Shown: positions 33,605 through 43,331 of the stretch, one piece after another
Position numbering within the stretch: the stretch's first letter is position 1
Layout: each line of letters begins with the position of its first letter
Assembly: GCF_030269925.1 (NCBI RefSeq)
Contig: NC_085126.1
Coordinates: 1,800,501-1,864,500 of the forward strand
Reading direction: 5' to 3'
Length of the DNA: 64,000 nt
Source: Bombyx mori
Taxonomy: Eukaryota; Arthropoda; Insecta; Lepidoptera; Bombycidae
The notes under the pieces: model-generated
Told to the model about the DNA's origin: nothing
The model's database searches: none
What the model saw: only the letters and a program-made list of their open reading frames with translations
Program-made: the position numbers and the translations under genes

Positions 33605-34380
33605 GAAGTCGTCGTGACCTGTAAGATAAGACGTCCGGTGCGTTCGTGTCGGGCGATGCGGCGGTGTTCGGGTTCCGCTGGCGGATGCAGGTTTTTCCGG
33701 TGAAGTGCGTGCTTGTGCGTGCTTGACAAGTGTTCGCGGTTGGCTTCCTCAGTGTGGGAGTAACATCGTGTAAGAGAGGTGGAACCCGTAAAATTGTAGT
33801 TTGCGTGGTGGCTGGTAAGATTTGTTGCGGTAAGAAGTTTGCATGGTAGTAAAATGTCTTGTGAGTCTGCACAGGTAGCCGGAGGTGAGACTTCCGCGGT
33901 CGCGGCCCACCCAGTCCGCGAGAACCGGGCAGATCGCCTCGACGGTACGGAGGCCGGCCGACGGGTCCGCCAAACGACGAGACCTCGCCTCCAGCACGGA
34001 CTGCCGATATTGGAGCCCCCGCGCTCCGGATGCACTTGCGCTAGGGCGCGCCGCCTCGTAGGAGACTGTGAGGTATCATTGAATAACTCTGACTGCGATC
34101 GCGCGCTGCCGGCGTCGCAGCGCGGCGACGTTCTCGTGGGTAAGGACGTGGCACCAGACGGGTGCTCCGTATAGTGCCATCGACCGCACGGGTACCATCA
34201 CCCTGCCTATTTCTGCCGTGAAGCGGTGGTGTATTTCGGTTTGAAGGGTGGGGCAGCGGTTGTAACTATGCCGAGACCTTAGAACTTCTATCTCAAGGTG
34301 TGTGGTGCGTTTGCGCTGTGGATGTCTATGGGTTCCAGTAACCACTTAGCACAAGGTGGGCTGTGAGCTCGTCCACACAT
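33605..34380 (+). mobile_element. Bm1 SINE, GC-shifted, split by an R1-type fragment
   Basis: Head GAAGTCGTCGTGACCTGTAA at 33605 and body to about 33880; body resumes at about 34187 (CGCACGGGTACCATCACCC) and ends CTGTGAGCTCGTCCACAC at 34378 without an A-tail. Many A/T-to-G/C changes compared with other copies. It resides inside the LTR element and is probably copied with it. Confidence 0.8.
33880..34190 (-). pseudogene. R1-clade LINE reverse-transcriptase fragment
   Basis: Minus strand encodes SMALYGAPVWCHVLTHENVA then LRRRQRAIAVRVI and, after a frameshift, RGYRTVSYEAARALAQ. This is the ALYGAPVW...LRRxQRxxAxRVxRGYRTVS pattern of the C-terminal half of R1/TRAS/SART-type ORF2. GC-rich, unlike its surroundings. 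Inserted within Bm1, with a short GCACGGGTA-like string repeated on both sides. Confidence 0.75.
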
Positions 34381-34389
34381 TAATACGAA

Positions 34390-35436
34390 GAGCATAATCA
34401 AACGAAATTAGATACGAAGTTTAAAGGGCCGTTTAAAGTAGTTGAAGTATTGGATGGTGTCGATTTAATTTTGACTCTCACACATTCGCTTAAGGCTCGA
34501 GCTACTACTTGCCTCACAAAAATACAGCCTGCAAAACCTGAACAACCTCCTCATCCGTGGGCGCCCAGCTCTCGCCTGCAAGTCGGCTCTTACGTGTGCG
34601 GTGATGCGAGCCATGTAGCTTCTGGGTGTTCCATGCGCTACAAGAAGAAAAACGACACTGCTCCAGGTGCTGTGGCAGGTCCAACCAGAGACGTCAACGT
34701 GTGTTCCAGAGCTTCAGTGTGTTACAGATAAGTGGTTTTGGCTTCCCCTTTATGTTCCATTCAGGGTCAGAATGTAGTCTTATAAAACAAAGTCATAGTA
34801 ATTTATTCAATGTTAAGCGGTTTCATGAACAAGTCACTCTTTGATCTGAAAGTAACTTAGTCCAATCATGATGGCAAGAGCACTTAAGGGATATTCAACT
34901 CGCCCTTAATAGTGCACGTTGTCTAGTAACAGGGTTTACTCCAATAGAATAGATGTTTGCCGTTCAGGGTAGTTCACTTGAAATATCTTAAAATTTCAAC
35001 AGAGTGATAATCCCTCTAGATTAGATCTTGATTTAGCACGGTCGAAGACCGGCGAAATCATAAAAAAAAAAGGGCACAAACAGAAGCTTGGTTTAGTCGA
35101 GGCAAAGCTAAAGTCAAACTCTTTTCCGCTGGGGATTTTGATTTCGTAAGTTGACCGAAAATGTAAAGGTCCCTTCAACATTACTGCAGTTTTGGAAAAC
35201 GATAGGTATAAATTGAGACATGTAAATAGTTCTAATAGATGTACAAATTTCCCCATGAAAACTTACGTGAAATACCTCGAGGCCCATCAGGCCTACTAGA
35301 AATTTCTGAAAATTATAGTGACGATGACGTGACGGCGTACACAGATGGGTTAATTAATCTTGTTCATGAAACTGATCTTAATGATGACGACTCTATCACT
35401 GACAATAGAAGCGACATTTTTGTCCACAAATAGCGA
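34390..35436 (+). pseudogene. Degraded gypsy integrase region
   Basis: Pieces in several frames: HNQTKLDTKFKGPFKVVEVL (34400-34460); a core end resembling HLRDIQLALNSARCLVTGFTP (34880-34945); ARSKTGEIIKKK...EAWFSRGKAKVKLF (35035-35125); and KGPFNITAVLENDRYKLRHV (35168-35225), followed by an acidic C-terminal tail (to 35436). The C-terminal integrase motif occurs twice, so the interior is rearranged as well as mutated. Confidence 0.7.
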
Positions 35437-36066
35437 TACAGCAAACATAGTCTGTGGGTAGTGATACAATGTCTGTAAGCTCAGGCACCTCAGTTGCAGG
35501 TGTAGGTAATGTAGAAAACGATGGTCGGTCTCGCACTATTTCTGAAGAAATTCCGTATAAATGTTCTGGTTTAAGAAATGTTTTAACAAACGCTACCGTA
35601 CACGCAGATTAGAATTGTATGTGGCTAGAGAGATGTTAATCCGGACTAGCAAAAAAAAAAGAGAAAAAAAAAAAAAAAAGAAAGTGTGAAGTCATTGAAG
35701 GGTCTGTCCGGTCCAATGGCTTGGCTATAGGGATTTTCATCCAGATTAGCCACAACAATTAGCTACAGGGATTGCGATTCGGTCTAGCATTATCCGGTCC
35801 AGTTCGAAAAAAGTTAAAAGGGACATACTTACATACCTGAAGAGTTTCAAATGAACTGGCCCAGGTATGTAAGCAGTCTGAAGGTTATTTATAGCCAGTA
35901 TAGGATTTTCTGAAGAATTATGCGAACCGAACCGTACTAGATTGTTAATATCATAGACCACGTTTTATGTTGTATCCGTTAATGTCAGGATGAACGAACA
36001 CGTTTGTTGTTCACAGACATACCATAAGAATGCGCGCACGAGGACGAGCGCACGTCAGTATGGCCG

Positions 36067-36240
36067 TGACGGCGTTAACGATATTTATGTTATATAGCAC
36101 GTGCAATAGGAGTGACTCACACAAACCAGGTGCGCCGGCCGTGTCGTTCCACTCGTAAACAACAGCTGCAACAGAGGTGACTCATAAGCCAGCTGCGCCG
36201 GCTAGTATAAAAAGGCGGAACGTGCCTTGAAATGAACATT
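36067..36240 (+). repeat. 3' LTR, first part
   Basis: Same sequence as 32656-32829, including the TATA box at 36206-36214. It is broken at TGAAATGAACATT (36228-36240), the target duplication of jockey A. Confidence 0.88.
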
Positions 36241-36270
36241 CTCGCTCACGACTCGGTCGTGCGCGGACGT
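36238..36270 (+). promoter_or_regulatory. Predicted downstream core promoter of jockey A
   Basis: CATTC overlaps the left junction, with A at 36238. GGACGT begins at 36265, exactly +28 from that A, the position of a DPE. The Inr is one base poorer than in family B. Such internal promoters let jockey elements carry their promoter in the transcript. Confidence 0.55.
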
Positions 36271-36414
36271 GCTTTCCGATCCGTGGCCCGCTTGCGAGCC
36301 GCGTCTCTGAACTCACAGTTGTGCTCGACAGTGTAGTGACCGTGAATACATCGTGCGTACAATTCGGTAGTGCGGACGTGCCGATCCGTTGGTCGCTTGC
36401 GATCTGCGTATCGA
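36254..36414 (+). repeat. Imperfect tandem repeat in jockey A 5' UTR
   Basis: TCGGTCGTGCGCGGACGTGC...GATCCGTGGCCCGCTTGCGA at about 36254 is repeated as TCGGTAGTGCGGACGTGCC...GATCCGTTGGTCGCTTGCGA at about 36364, a spacing of roughly 110 bp. The repeat would duplicate the DPE-like GGACGT. Confidence 0.7.
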
Positions 36415-36466
36415 GGTCCATTTTTGTGCGCTAAAGTTTTGTAACCGCGAACCCACCCTTACCAAC

Positions 36467-36743
36467 TGCCTTTTTCAAGGCAAAACCAATCGCTACGTTC
36501 AGCTTCCTGTGGCACTCACAGGCTAGCGATTTCCTAACCCTTCCCAAAAACAACAGTCTTTTTCAAGACTAGACCCCCGCTCGCGATTCTGCCTGCTGTA
36601 GCACTATACAGCCCGAGCGGGTTCCTTTCCTTTTCCCCGCCGATTGCCGTTTTCACGGCATAGGCATTCCCCCCCCCTGCTCCTTGCTGTCCTGCAGCAC
36701 AGGGGGGTTACAAATCCTATCCGGGGCCTCGCCTTTCGGCGAG
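36467..36743 (+). promoter_or_regulatory. Array of repeating RNA hairpins in jockey A 5' UTR
   Basis: Four perfect 6-bp stems with a TTTC loop: TGCCTT/AAGGCA (36467-36482), AGTCTT/AAGACT (36555-36570), TGCCGT/ACGGCA (36645-36660) and CTCGCC/GGCGAG (36728-36743), spaced 83-90 bases apart. Between successive ones lie two-tier hairpins: outer ATCGCTA/TAGCGAT with inner CCTGT/ACAGG (36489-36531); outer CCCGCTCG/CGAGCGGG with inner GCTGTA/TACAGC (36577-36621); outer CCCCCCTG/CAGGGGGG with inner TGCTG/CAGCA (36670-36707). Stem sequences differ while the pairing is kept. Confidence 0.7.
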
Positions 36744-36792
36744 TTCAACAAGAGTCCCGGGGCCGCCCCCCCCCGGGCAAGAAGACAGCAAG

Positions 36793-38130
36793 ATGAGTGA
36801 AGATTGTGTCAGTGAAAGTGCTAGTGACATTGTCGGGTTCCTCCGGGATAGGTACCCGTCAATTAGGGCCGAGTACTTAGCGTATAGGGCCTCCCGTGGC
36901 AATCCCTCCCCCCCCGCGTCCGTCGCCGCGTATTTCAACCGTGCCTCGGAGGCACGCCGCGCGCCCCCCGCCGCCGCGTTAAGTTCGAGCGCACGTTCCA
37001 ACGATGCGACTCACGAAGCGCCTAGCGCTACCCCCACCCCCGCGCCCGCGTCGGTTACGTCATCACGCGCTACGTCCGCCGCGACCTCGATCATTTCAAG
37101 TTCAGGCTCCGATACCGAATCGGAGATGGATTTCGAATCCGCGTCAAGCCCTCAGCCTGGAACTTCGGATGGGTTCCAAACCGTAACGCGCGGTAAAAAG
37201 CGTACTCGCGCCGTGGAGTCCCGGAACTCCACGACAAAACAAACGAAATCCGCGTCCGCCTCTCGACCAAAAGTAGTAGTAACACCGGAGTCGGACTCCG
37301 CGCGCCGCGTAACCCCACCGCCGCGTCCCAAGCCCGCGCCCGCTCCCAAAGTAGCTGCCCCGCCCCCGCTGATACTTCAAGAGAAGACAGCGTGGAATCG
37401 CGTGTCCCAGGCCCTTCAGGCAAATAAAATTAACTACACCCATGCGCGTAACGTCGCGCATGGGATTCAGATCAAGGTCGCAACGCCGGGCGACCATAGG
37501 GCCCTCTCAGCATACCTCCGAAAGGAGAACATAGGTTTCCACACCTATGCTCTTCAGGAGGACCGCGAGCTCCGCGTAGTAATACGCGGAGTCCCTAAGG
37601 AGCTAGAAATAGACTACATTAAGGAGGATCTGACCGCTCAGGCCCTCCCGATAGTTAGTGTGCACCGGATGCACAGCGGGCGGGGCAAACAGCCCTATAA
37701 TATGATACTCGTGGCGTTAGAACCCACCCCGGAGGCCAAAAAGAAGATCGCATGTCTCACGACAATTTGCGGCCTATCCGGGATATCGATCGAAGCCCCC
37801 CATAAGCGTGGCACTCCCGGGCAGTGCTACAGGTGCCAACTCTATGGCCACTCGGCGCGTAACTGCCACGCGCGCCCCCGCTGCGTGAAATGCCTCGGCG
37901 ATCACGCTACGTTAGATTGCGTTAGAGATAGGGAAACCGCGACCGAACCTCCCAGCTGTGTCCTATGCCTTAAGCAAGGGCACCCCGCGAACTACCGTGG
38001 ATGTCCCAGGGCTCCGCGAAAACGCCCAACCCACCCAGCTCCGCGAACCGTCGGCCCAAAGACTTCGACACCAGCCGATCGTCATCGCATCCGTTTATCT
38101 CCCCCCGGACAAGCCCCTCCTGAGCAGTGA
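36793..38130 (+). pseudogene. Jockey A ORF1 (Gag-like), C terminus lost by deletion
   Basis: RNA-binding protein of the element, starting at ATG 36793. Residues about 40-190 are Ala/Ser/Pro-rich with an acidic patch (SSGSDTESEMD). Residues about 190-345 match the conserved domain before the zinc knuckles (VILQEK-like start, IKVATPGDHRALSAYLRKE, LRVVIRGVPKEL). Three zinc knuckles follow (CYRCQLYGHSARNC, CVKCLGDHATLDC, CVLCLKQGHPANYRGC). After CPRAPRK the deletion throws the frame into ORF2 sequence in the wrong frame, ending at 38130. About 130 C-terminal residues of the family B homologue are missing. Confidence 0.85.
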
Positions 38131-40630
38131 CATCGAGTCACTGCTCGGCATGGGAGACTCTGTCATCCTGGCAGGCGATTTAAATTGCCACCACACTAGG
38201 TGGAACTGCCATCGTACAAACGTTAACGGTAGGCGTCTCGACGCGTTTATAGACGACCTCACCTTCGAAATAGTCGGTCCCCCAACTCCAACATGTTATC
38301 CGTATAACATCGCGCTCCGTCCGAGCACTATAGACCTGGCATTGCTTAGGAACGTAACTCTGCGCTTGCGTTCCATCGAAGCAATGTCAGAGCTCGACTC
38401 AGACCACCGACCTGTCGTTATGCAGCTCGGTCGCCCTCACAACCCAGTCACTGTTACGAGGACCATGGTGGATTGGAATAAGCTGGGCACGTGCCTAGCC
38501 GACGCCGCTCCGCCAATCCTCCCTTACGGCCCGGATTCGAATCCATCCCCCGAGGACACCGTCGAATCCATAAACATCATTACCGATCACATCTCTTCCG
38601 CGATCATTAGATCTTCTAAAGAAGTCGATGTGGAGGACAGCTTCCACCGCATCAGACTGTCCCCCGATCTTAGGAATCTCTTAAGAGTTAGGAACGCGGC
38701 AATCCGGGCCTACGATCGTCTTCCCACGCATTCAAACCGGATTCAGATGCGTCGTCTACAACGCGAAGTCCACTCCCGCTTAAGCGACGCGCGTAACGAT
38801 AATTGGCATAGTTATTTAGAACAACTCGCGCCCTCCCACCAAGCATACTGGCGACTAGCTAGGACTCTCAAATCCGAAACTACCGCTACTATGCCTCCCC
38901 TCTTACGCCCTTCAGGCCAACCACCGGCATTCGACGACGATGACAAGGCTGAGCTGCTGGCCGATGCACTGCAAGAGCAATGCACCACCAGCACTCAACA
39001 CGCGGACCCCGAACACACCGAGTTAGTCGACAGGGAGGTCGAGCACAGAGCCTCCCTGCCGCCCTCGGACGCGTTACCCCCCATTACCACGGACGAAGTT
39101 AGAGACGCGATCCACAACCTCCAACCTAGGAAGGCACCAGGCTCCGACGGCATCCACAACCGCGCGCTAAAATTTTTGCCAGTCCAACTGATAGCAATGT
39201 TGGCTACAATTTTAAATGCCGCTATGACGCACTGCATCTTTCCCGCGGTGTGGAAAGAAGCGGACGTTATCGGTATACATAAGCCGGGCAAACCGACAAA
39301 CGAAACTTCTAGTTACCGTCCGATTAGTCTCCTCTCGACGATAGGAAAAATCTACGAACGGCTCCTTAGGAAACGCCTCTGGGATTTTGTTACCGCGAAC
39401 AAAATTCTCATAGACGAACAATTCGGATTCCGCTCTAAACACTCGTGCGTACAACAAGTGCACCGCCTCACGGAGCACATTCTGATAGGACTAAATAGGC
39501 GTAAACAAATCCCGACCGGCGCCCTCTTCTTCGACATCGCGAAGGCGTTCGACAAAGTCTGGCACAACGGTTTAATTTATAAACTGTACAACATGGGAGT
39601 GCCAGACAGACTCGTGCTCATCATACGAGACTTCTTGTCGAACCGTTCGTTTCGATATCGAGTAGAGGGAACTCGTTCTCGTCCCCGTCAACTGACCGCC
39701 GGAGTCCCGCAAGGCTCCGCGCTCTCCCCGTTATTATTTAGTTTGTATATCAATGATATACCCCGGTCTCCGGAGACCCATCTAGCGCTCTTCGCCGATG
39801 ACACGGCTATCTACTACTCGTGTAGGAAGATGTCGCTGCTTCATCGGCGACTCCAGATCGCAGTAGCCACCATGGGACAGTGGTTCCGGAAGTGGCGAAT
39901 AGACATCAACCCCACGAAAAGCGCAGCGGTGCTCTTCAAAAGGGGTCGCCCTCCGAACATCACTTCGAGCATCCCACTCCGTAGTAGGCGCGCAAACACC
40001 TCCGCCGTTAGTCCCATCACTCTCTTTGGCCAGCCCATACCGTGGGTCTCGAAGGTCAAATATCTAGGCGTCACCCTCGACAGAGGGATGACATTCCGTC
40101 CCCATATAAAAACGGTACGCGACCGCGCCGCGTTTATTCTAGGACGACTCTATCCAATGCTTTGTTGTCGAAGCAAGCTGTCCCTCCGTAATAAGGTAAC
40201 TCTCTACAAAACTTGTATACGCCCCGTCATGACGTATGCAAGTGTAGTGTTCGCTCACGCAGCCCGCACCAACTTGAAATCCCTTCAGGTTATTCAATCA
40301 CGATTCTGCAGGATAGCCGTCGGAGCGCCTTGGTTCCTTAGGAATGTGGATCTCCACGACGACCTGGAGCTCGACTCTGTTAGTAAGTATCTACAGTCGG
40401 CATCGCTGCGCCATTTTGAGAAGGCGGCACGACATGAGAACCCTCTCATCGTAGCCGCTGGAAATTACATACCCGACCCAGTAGACCGAATGGTAAACCG
40501 TCGACGTCGCCCAAAGCACGTCATTACGGATCCTCCTGATCCATTAACGGTGCTTTTAGGCACCACAAGCACCGGTCACCGTCCTCGTCGAACCCGTCGC
40601 TTGCGACGAAGGGCTCGACGAGCGAACTAA
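38079..40630 (+). pseudogene. Jockey A ORF2, N-terminal endonuclease residues deleted
   Basis: The frame is open upstream to 37958 only because of the deletion and begins without an ATG. True ORF2 sequence starts at about PIVIASVYLPPDK. Remaining endonuclease parts: ILAGDLNCHHTRW and ELDSDHRPVV. The first about 105 residues, with the N and QET catalytic motifs, are gone. The reverse transcriptase is complete (KAPGSDGIHNRALK, PISLLSTIGKIYERLL, TAGVPQGSALSPLLF, LALFADDTAIYY) and the C-terminal region reads to a stop at 40630. The copy cannot nick DNA in the usual way but may still encode polymerase sequence. Confidence 0.88.
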
Positions 40631-40643
40631 CCCATAGACACAG

Positions 40644-40677
40644 CCCACTGAGTTTCTCGCCGGATCTTCTCAGTGGG
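40644..40677 (+). promoter_or_regulatory. 3' UTR hairpin of jockey A
   Basis: CCCACTGAG pairs with CTCAGTGGG across a 16-base loop (TTTCTCGCCGGATCTT). It sits 14 bases after the ORF2 stop. The same loop with an altered but still paired stem occurs in family B (55669-55702). Confidence 0.75.
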
Positions 40678-40864
40678 TCGCGTTTCCGATCCGGTGGTAG
40701 ATTCTGCGAAGCACTGCTCTTGCTAGGGTCAGTGTTAGCAACTCTCCGGTTGAGCCCCGCGAGCTCACCTACTAACGTTAGGGTGAAGCTGAAATAGCCT
40801 CTCAAGGCTATCAGCATAGGTAGGAAAAAAAAAAAAAAAAAAAAAAAAAAATGAAATGAACATT

Positions 40865-41064
40865 CGTTGGACTGCGCTTGCCTGGTGCACTTACTATATT
40901 CTTGTTACGTTGTGTGATTCAGTGACTGTTGTATGTACTGGTTAAAGTTGGACAAGTGTTAAAGTGAATTGTTACGATAACATATTGTTGATTAAATCAG
41001 GAATCAAAAAGTGACATCGTTTTACTTGGTGTTCAACAAGATAATGTCTACCCTCAAGCCTACA
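40865..41064 (+). repeat. 3' LTR, second part
   Basis: Continues the 3' LTR after jockey A. 174 + 200 bp add up to 374, exactly the 5' LTR length, and the sequence matches 32830-33029. Confidence 0.88.
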
Positions 41065-41068
41065 TACT

Positions 41069-41364
41069 CTATTACGTCTATAATGGCTATGGACTCCGAT
41101 AACCAGAACTCCAAATCGTCCATGAGTCTTTTGAACAGTTACGAAAACTCCTAACCTAAAAATGAGTACCTAAAAATTACAGTTTCATTACATTAAATTT
41201 ACTATAAATGCAGTTATTGTTAGTGTCAATCTAAGTGCTGATGTTATGGTATTTTCATATCAATACATTAGCAATAGAAACTACAAAGTGTATCTATCTA
41301 GACTCAATGTATTATTATGTACTATGACAACAGGAAACTTAAATAGATACTTATATACTTAATG
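41069..41364. other. AT-rich spacer
   Basis: Nothing recognised. Confidence 0.5.
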
Positions 41365-41800
41365 TTTTTATTTTTTCCTACCTAAGCTGATAGCCTTAGG
41401 GGCTATTTCAGCGTAACCCTAACGTTTGTAGGTGAGCTCACGGGGCTCAAACCTGATGACGTTGCTAACACGAACCCTAGCAAGAGCCGTGCTTCGCAGA
41501 ATCTACCACCGGATCGGAAACGCGACCCACTGAGAAGGTCCGGCGAGAAACTCAGTGGACTGTGTCTGAGAGTTAATTTACTCGTCGAGCCCTTCGTCGC
41601 AAGCGACGGGTTCGACGAGAACGGTGACCGGTGCTTGAAGTACCTAAAAGCACCGTTAGTGGATCGGGAGGATCCGAGATGACGTGTTTTGGGCGACGTC
41701 GACTGCTTTCCATTCTGTCCGCAGGATCGGGAGTGTAGTTACCGGCGGCCACGATGAGAGGGTTCTCGTGTCGTGCCGCTTTATCGAAGTGATACTTAAT
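41365..41800 (-). pseudogene. Jockey family A LINE, 5'-truncated 3' end
   Basis: Minus-strand copy of the last about 80 codons of ORF2 (DKAARHENPLIVAAGNYTPD to the RRTRRLRRRAR end) plus the 3' UTR with its hairpin, one arm slightly altered (CTCAGTGGA). The tail is T-rich and interrupted. Confidence 0.88.
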
Positions 41801-42645
41801 GAATTTAATACATATTATTTTTGAGCGCATCAATAAGTGATGTAGCAGTGAAATATAAACATAGAAATTTACAATTTCAGAAACATTGTCAGGATTGAAA
41901 CTTTGATGTTTTTTTTACAATTACTAGATGATGACCGTTTTTTTTTTATAACGCCATTTTGTTGTGTCTTTAAAGCGGTTAGTTGCCCTCAATTAAGAAA
42001 AATAGTAGGTATTATTATTCGCCAATAGTTGTCGCGAAAAGTTGATTATTGAAAACACGAATAAAACAACATTTTCTGAAAATAAATCGTAGCTAGATCG
42101 ATTTATCGCCCCCGAAATCTCCTGTATACTAAATTTTATGAAAATCTTTGGAGCCGTTTCCGAGATTCAGATTATATATTTTATATATTAATATACAAGA
42201 ATTGCTCGTTTAAAGGTATAAGATTCAGATCACAGTAACCAAAGTCACTAAGCCAATGGTGCGACTAAATAATGAAAAGGAATTGCAATTTATTTTCAAT
42301 TTATAATTGCCTTTTCCGAGAACAGAATTCAATTCGTGAAATAAAACAATGTCACCGGACCGAAGATTTCTGAGCGTTCGAATAAAAATGTAATTAAAAA
42401 AATACAATATTAAAACAGAAAGCGAACTTAAAACTTTACGACTTAATTAACCGCCGGAGCTTTAACGTCCGTCGTCATAAAAGCTTTTACGAGTAAATTA
42501 ATTGAATTGAAAAAAGCTGTGAACAACGTTTCTGCTGAGGCAGTGATTTGGTTTGTCGAAAAGTGGTTTTTGATTGGTCAATGTTATTGATTGAGTTACA
42601 AAACAGTTATTTGTAAGAGAAATCGCGATGGGTTAATGTCGGGTT
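41801..42645. other. AT-rich spacer, possible Helitron debris
   Basis: Around 42105-42215, GAAAATCTTTGGAGCCGTTT and ACAAGAATTGCTCGTTT resemble ends of lepidopteran non-autonomous elements, but no boundary could be fixed. Confidence 0.35.
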
Positions 42646-42888
42646 TACTGGTGGTAGGACGTCTTGTGAGTTCGCACGGGTAGGTACCACCACCCTGCCT
42701 ATTTCTGCCGTGAAGCAGTAATGCGTTTTGGTTTGAAGGGTGGGACAGCCGCTGTAACTATACTGAGAAATTAGAACTTATATCTCAAGGTAGGTGGCGG
42801 CATTTATGTTGTAGATGTCGATTGGTTTCGGTAACCGTTTAACACCAGGTGGGCCGTGAGCTCATGCAGCCGCCTAAGCAATAAAAAA
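42646..42888 (+). mobile_element. Bm1 SINE, half length
   Basis: Begins at ACTGGTGGTAGGAC (the common 5' break point) and ends CCTAAGCAATAAAAAA. It is followed without a gap by an inverted Bm1 part. Confidence 0.92.
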
Positions 42889-43118
42889 CCTACCCGTGTG
42901 GACTCACAAGGGGTCCTATCACCAGTGATTACGCAAATTACAATTTTGCGGGTTTGATTTTTACTACACGATGATATTCCTTCAACGTGGAAGTCAATCG
43001 TGAACGTTTGTTGAGTATGTATTTCATTAGAAAAATTGGTACCCGCCTGCGGGATTCGAACACCGATGCATCGTTAGATACGAATGCACCGGACGTCTTA
43101 TCCTTTAACGACGACTTC
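42889..43118 (-). mobile_element. Bm1 SINE, 5' half, inverted
   Basis: The pol III head (A-box and B-box region at about 43035-43118) and central part are on the minus strand, stopping at CCTACCCGTGTGGACTCAC. The 3' half and A-tail are absent. Together with the preceding half it makes a tail-plus-inverted-head pair. Confidence 0.9.
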
Positions 43119-43263
43119 AACAACGACTTGATTGCTATGATAATAACATGTCTTTCTTCAAATTAGACTTGCAGCGATTACTTTACAGTTGACAGCCTTA
43201 CTAACTGACATTACTGACGTCGATTAGATACTATCAAGTGGCTCGTATGATACATATATATAT

Positions 43264-43331
43264 TTTTTTATTGCCCTTGTAGGCAGACGAGCATACGGCC
43301 CACCTTATGGTGAGTGGTTACCGTCGCCCAT
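43264..43331 (-). mobile_element. CR1/L2-like LINE tail, left piece (split by gypsy)
   Basis: TTTATTGCCCTTGTAGGCAG to GTTACCGTCGCCCAT. It continues without loss at 50573 once the gypsy element and its CCAT duplication are removed. Confidence 0.88.

Larger units (their letters stand above)
36241..40851 (+). mobile_element. Jockey family A LINE, internally deleted, inserted in the LTR
   Basis: Complete 5' and 3' ends with 28 As at 40824-40851 and the 13-bp target duplication TGAAATGAACATT at 36228-36240 and 40852-40864. Order: structured 5' UTR, ORF1 (Gag-like), ORF2 (endonuclease and reverse transcriptase), and a 3' UTR with hairpin. Compared with family B, about 690 bp spanning the end of ORF1 and the start of ORF2 are missing near 38060. 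Confidence 0.9.
32656..41064 (+). mobile_element. LTR retrotransposon (gypsy-type) with decayed interior, host to nested insertions
   Basis: Two LTRs starting TGACGGCG and ending GCCTACA, flanked by the 4-bp duplication TACT (32652-32655 and 41065-41068). The interior (33030-36066) has no intact gag or pol. Recognisable remains are integrase pieces at 34400-35260. Nested inside are a Bm1 (33605-34380) that is itself split by an R1-type fragment, and a jockey element (36241-40851) within the 3' LTR. No TGG-type primer-binding site or clear polypurine tract was seen beside the LTRs. Confidence 0.85.

Noticed and set aside
34076..34345. 89-codon minus-strand gene
   Set aside because: It is a chance fusion of antisense Bm1 and the R1-type fragment.
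37958..38078. Start of jockey A ORF2
   Set aside because: This part is ORF1 zinc-knuckle sequence read in another frame; the open frame results from the internal deletion.
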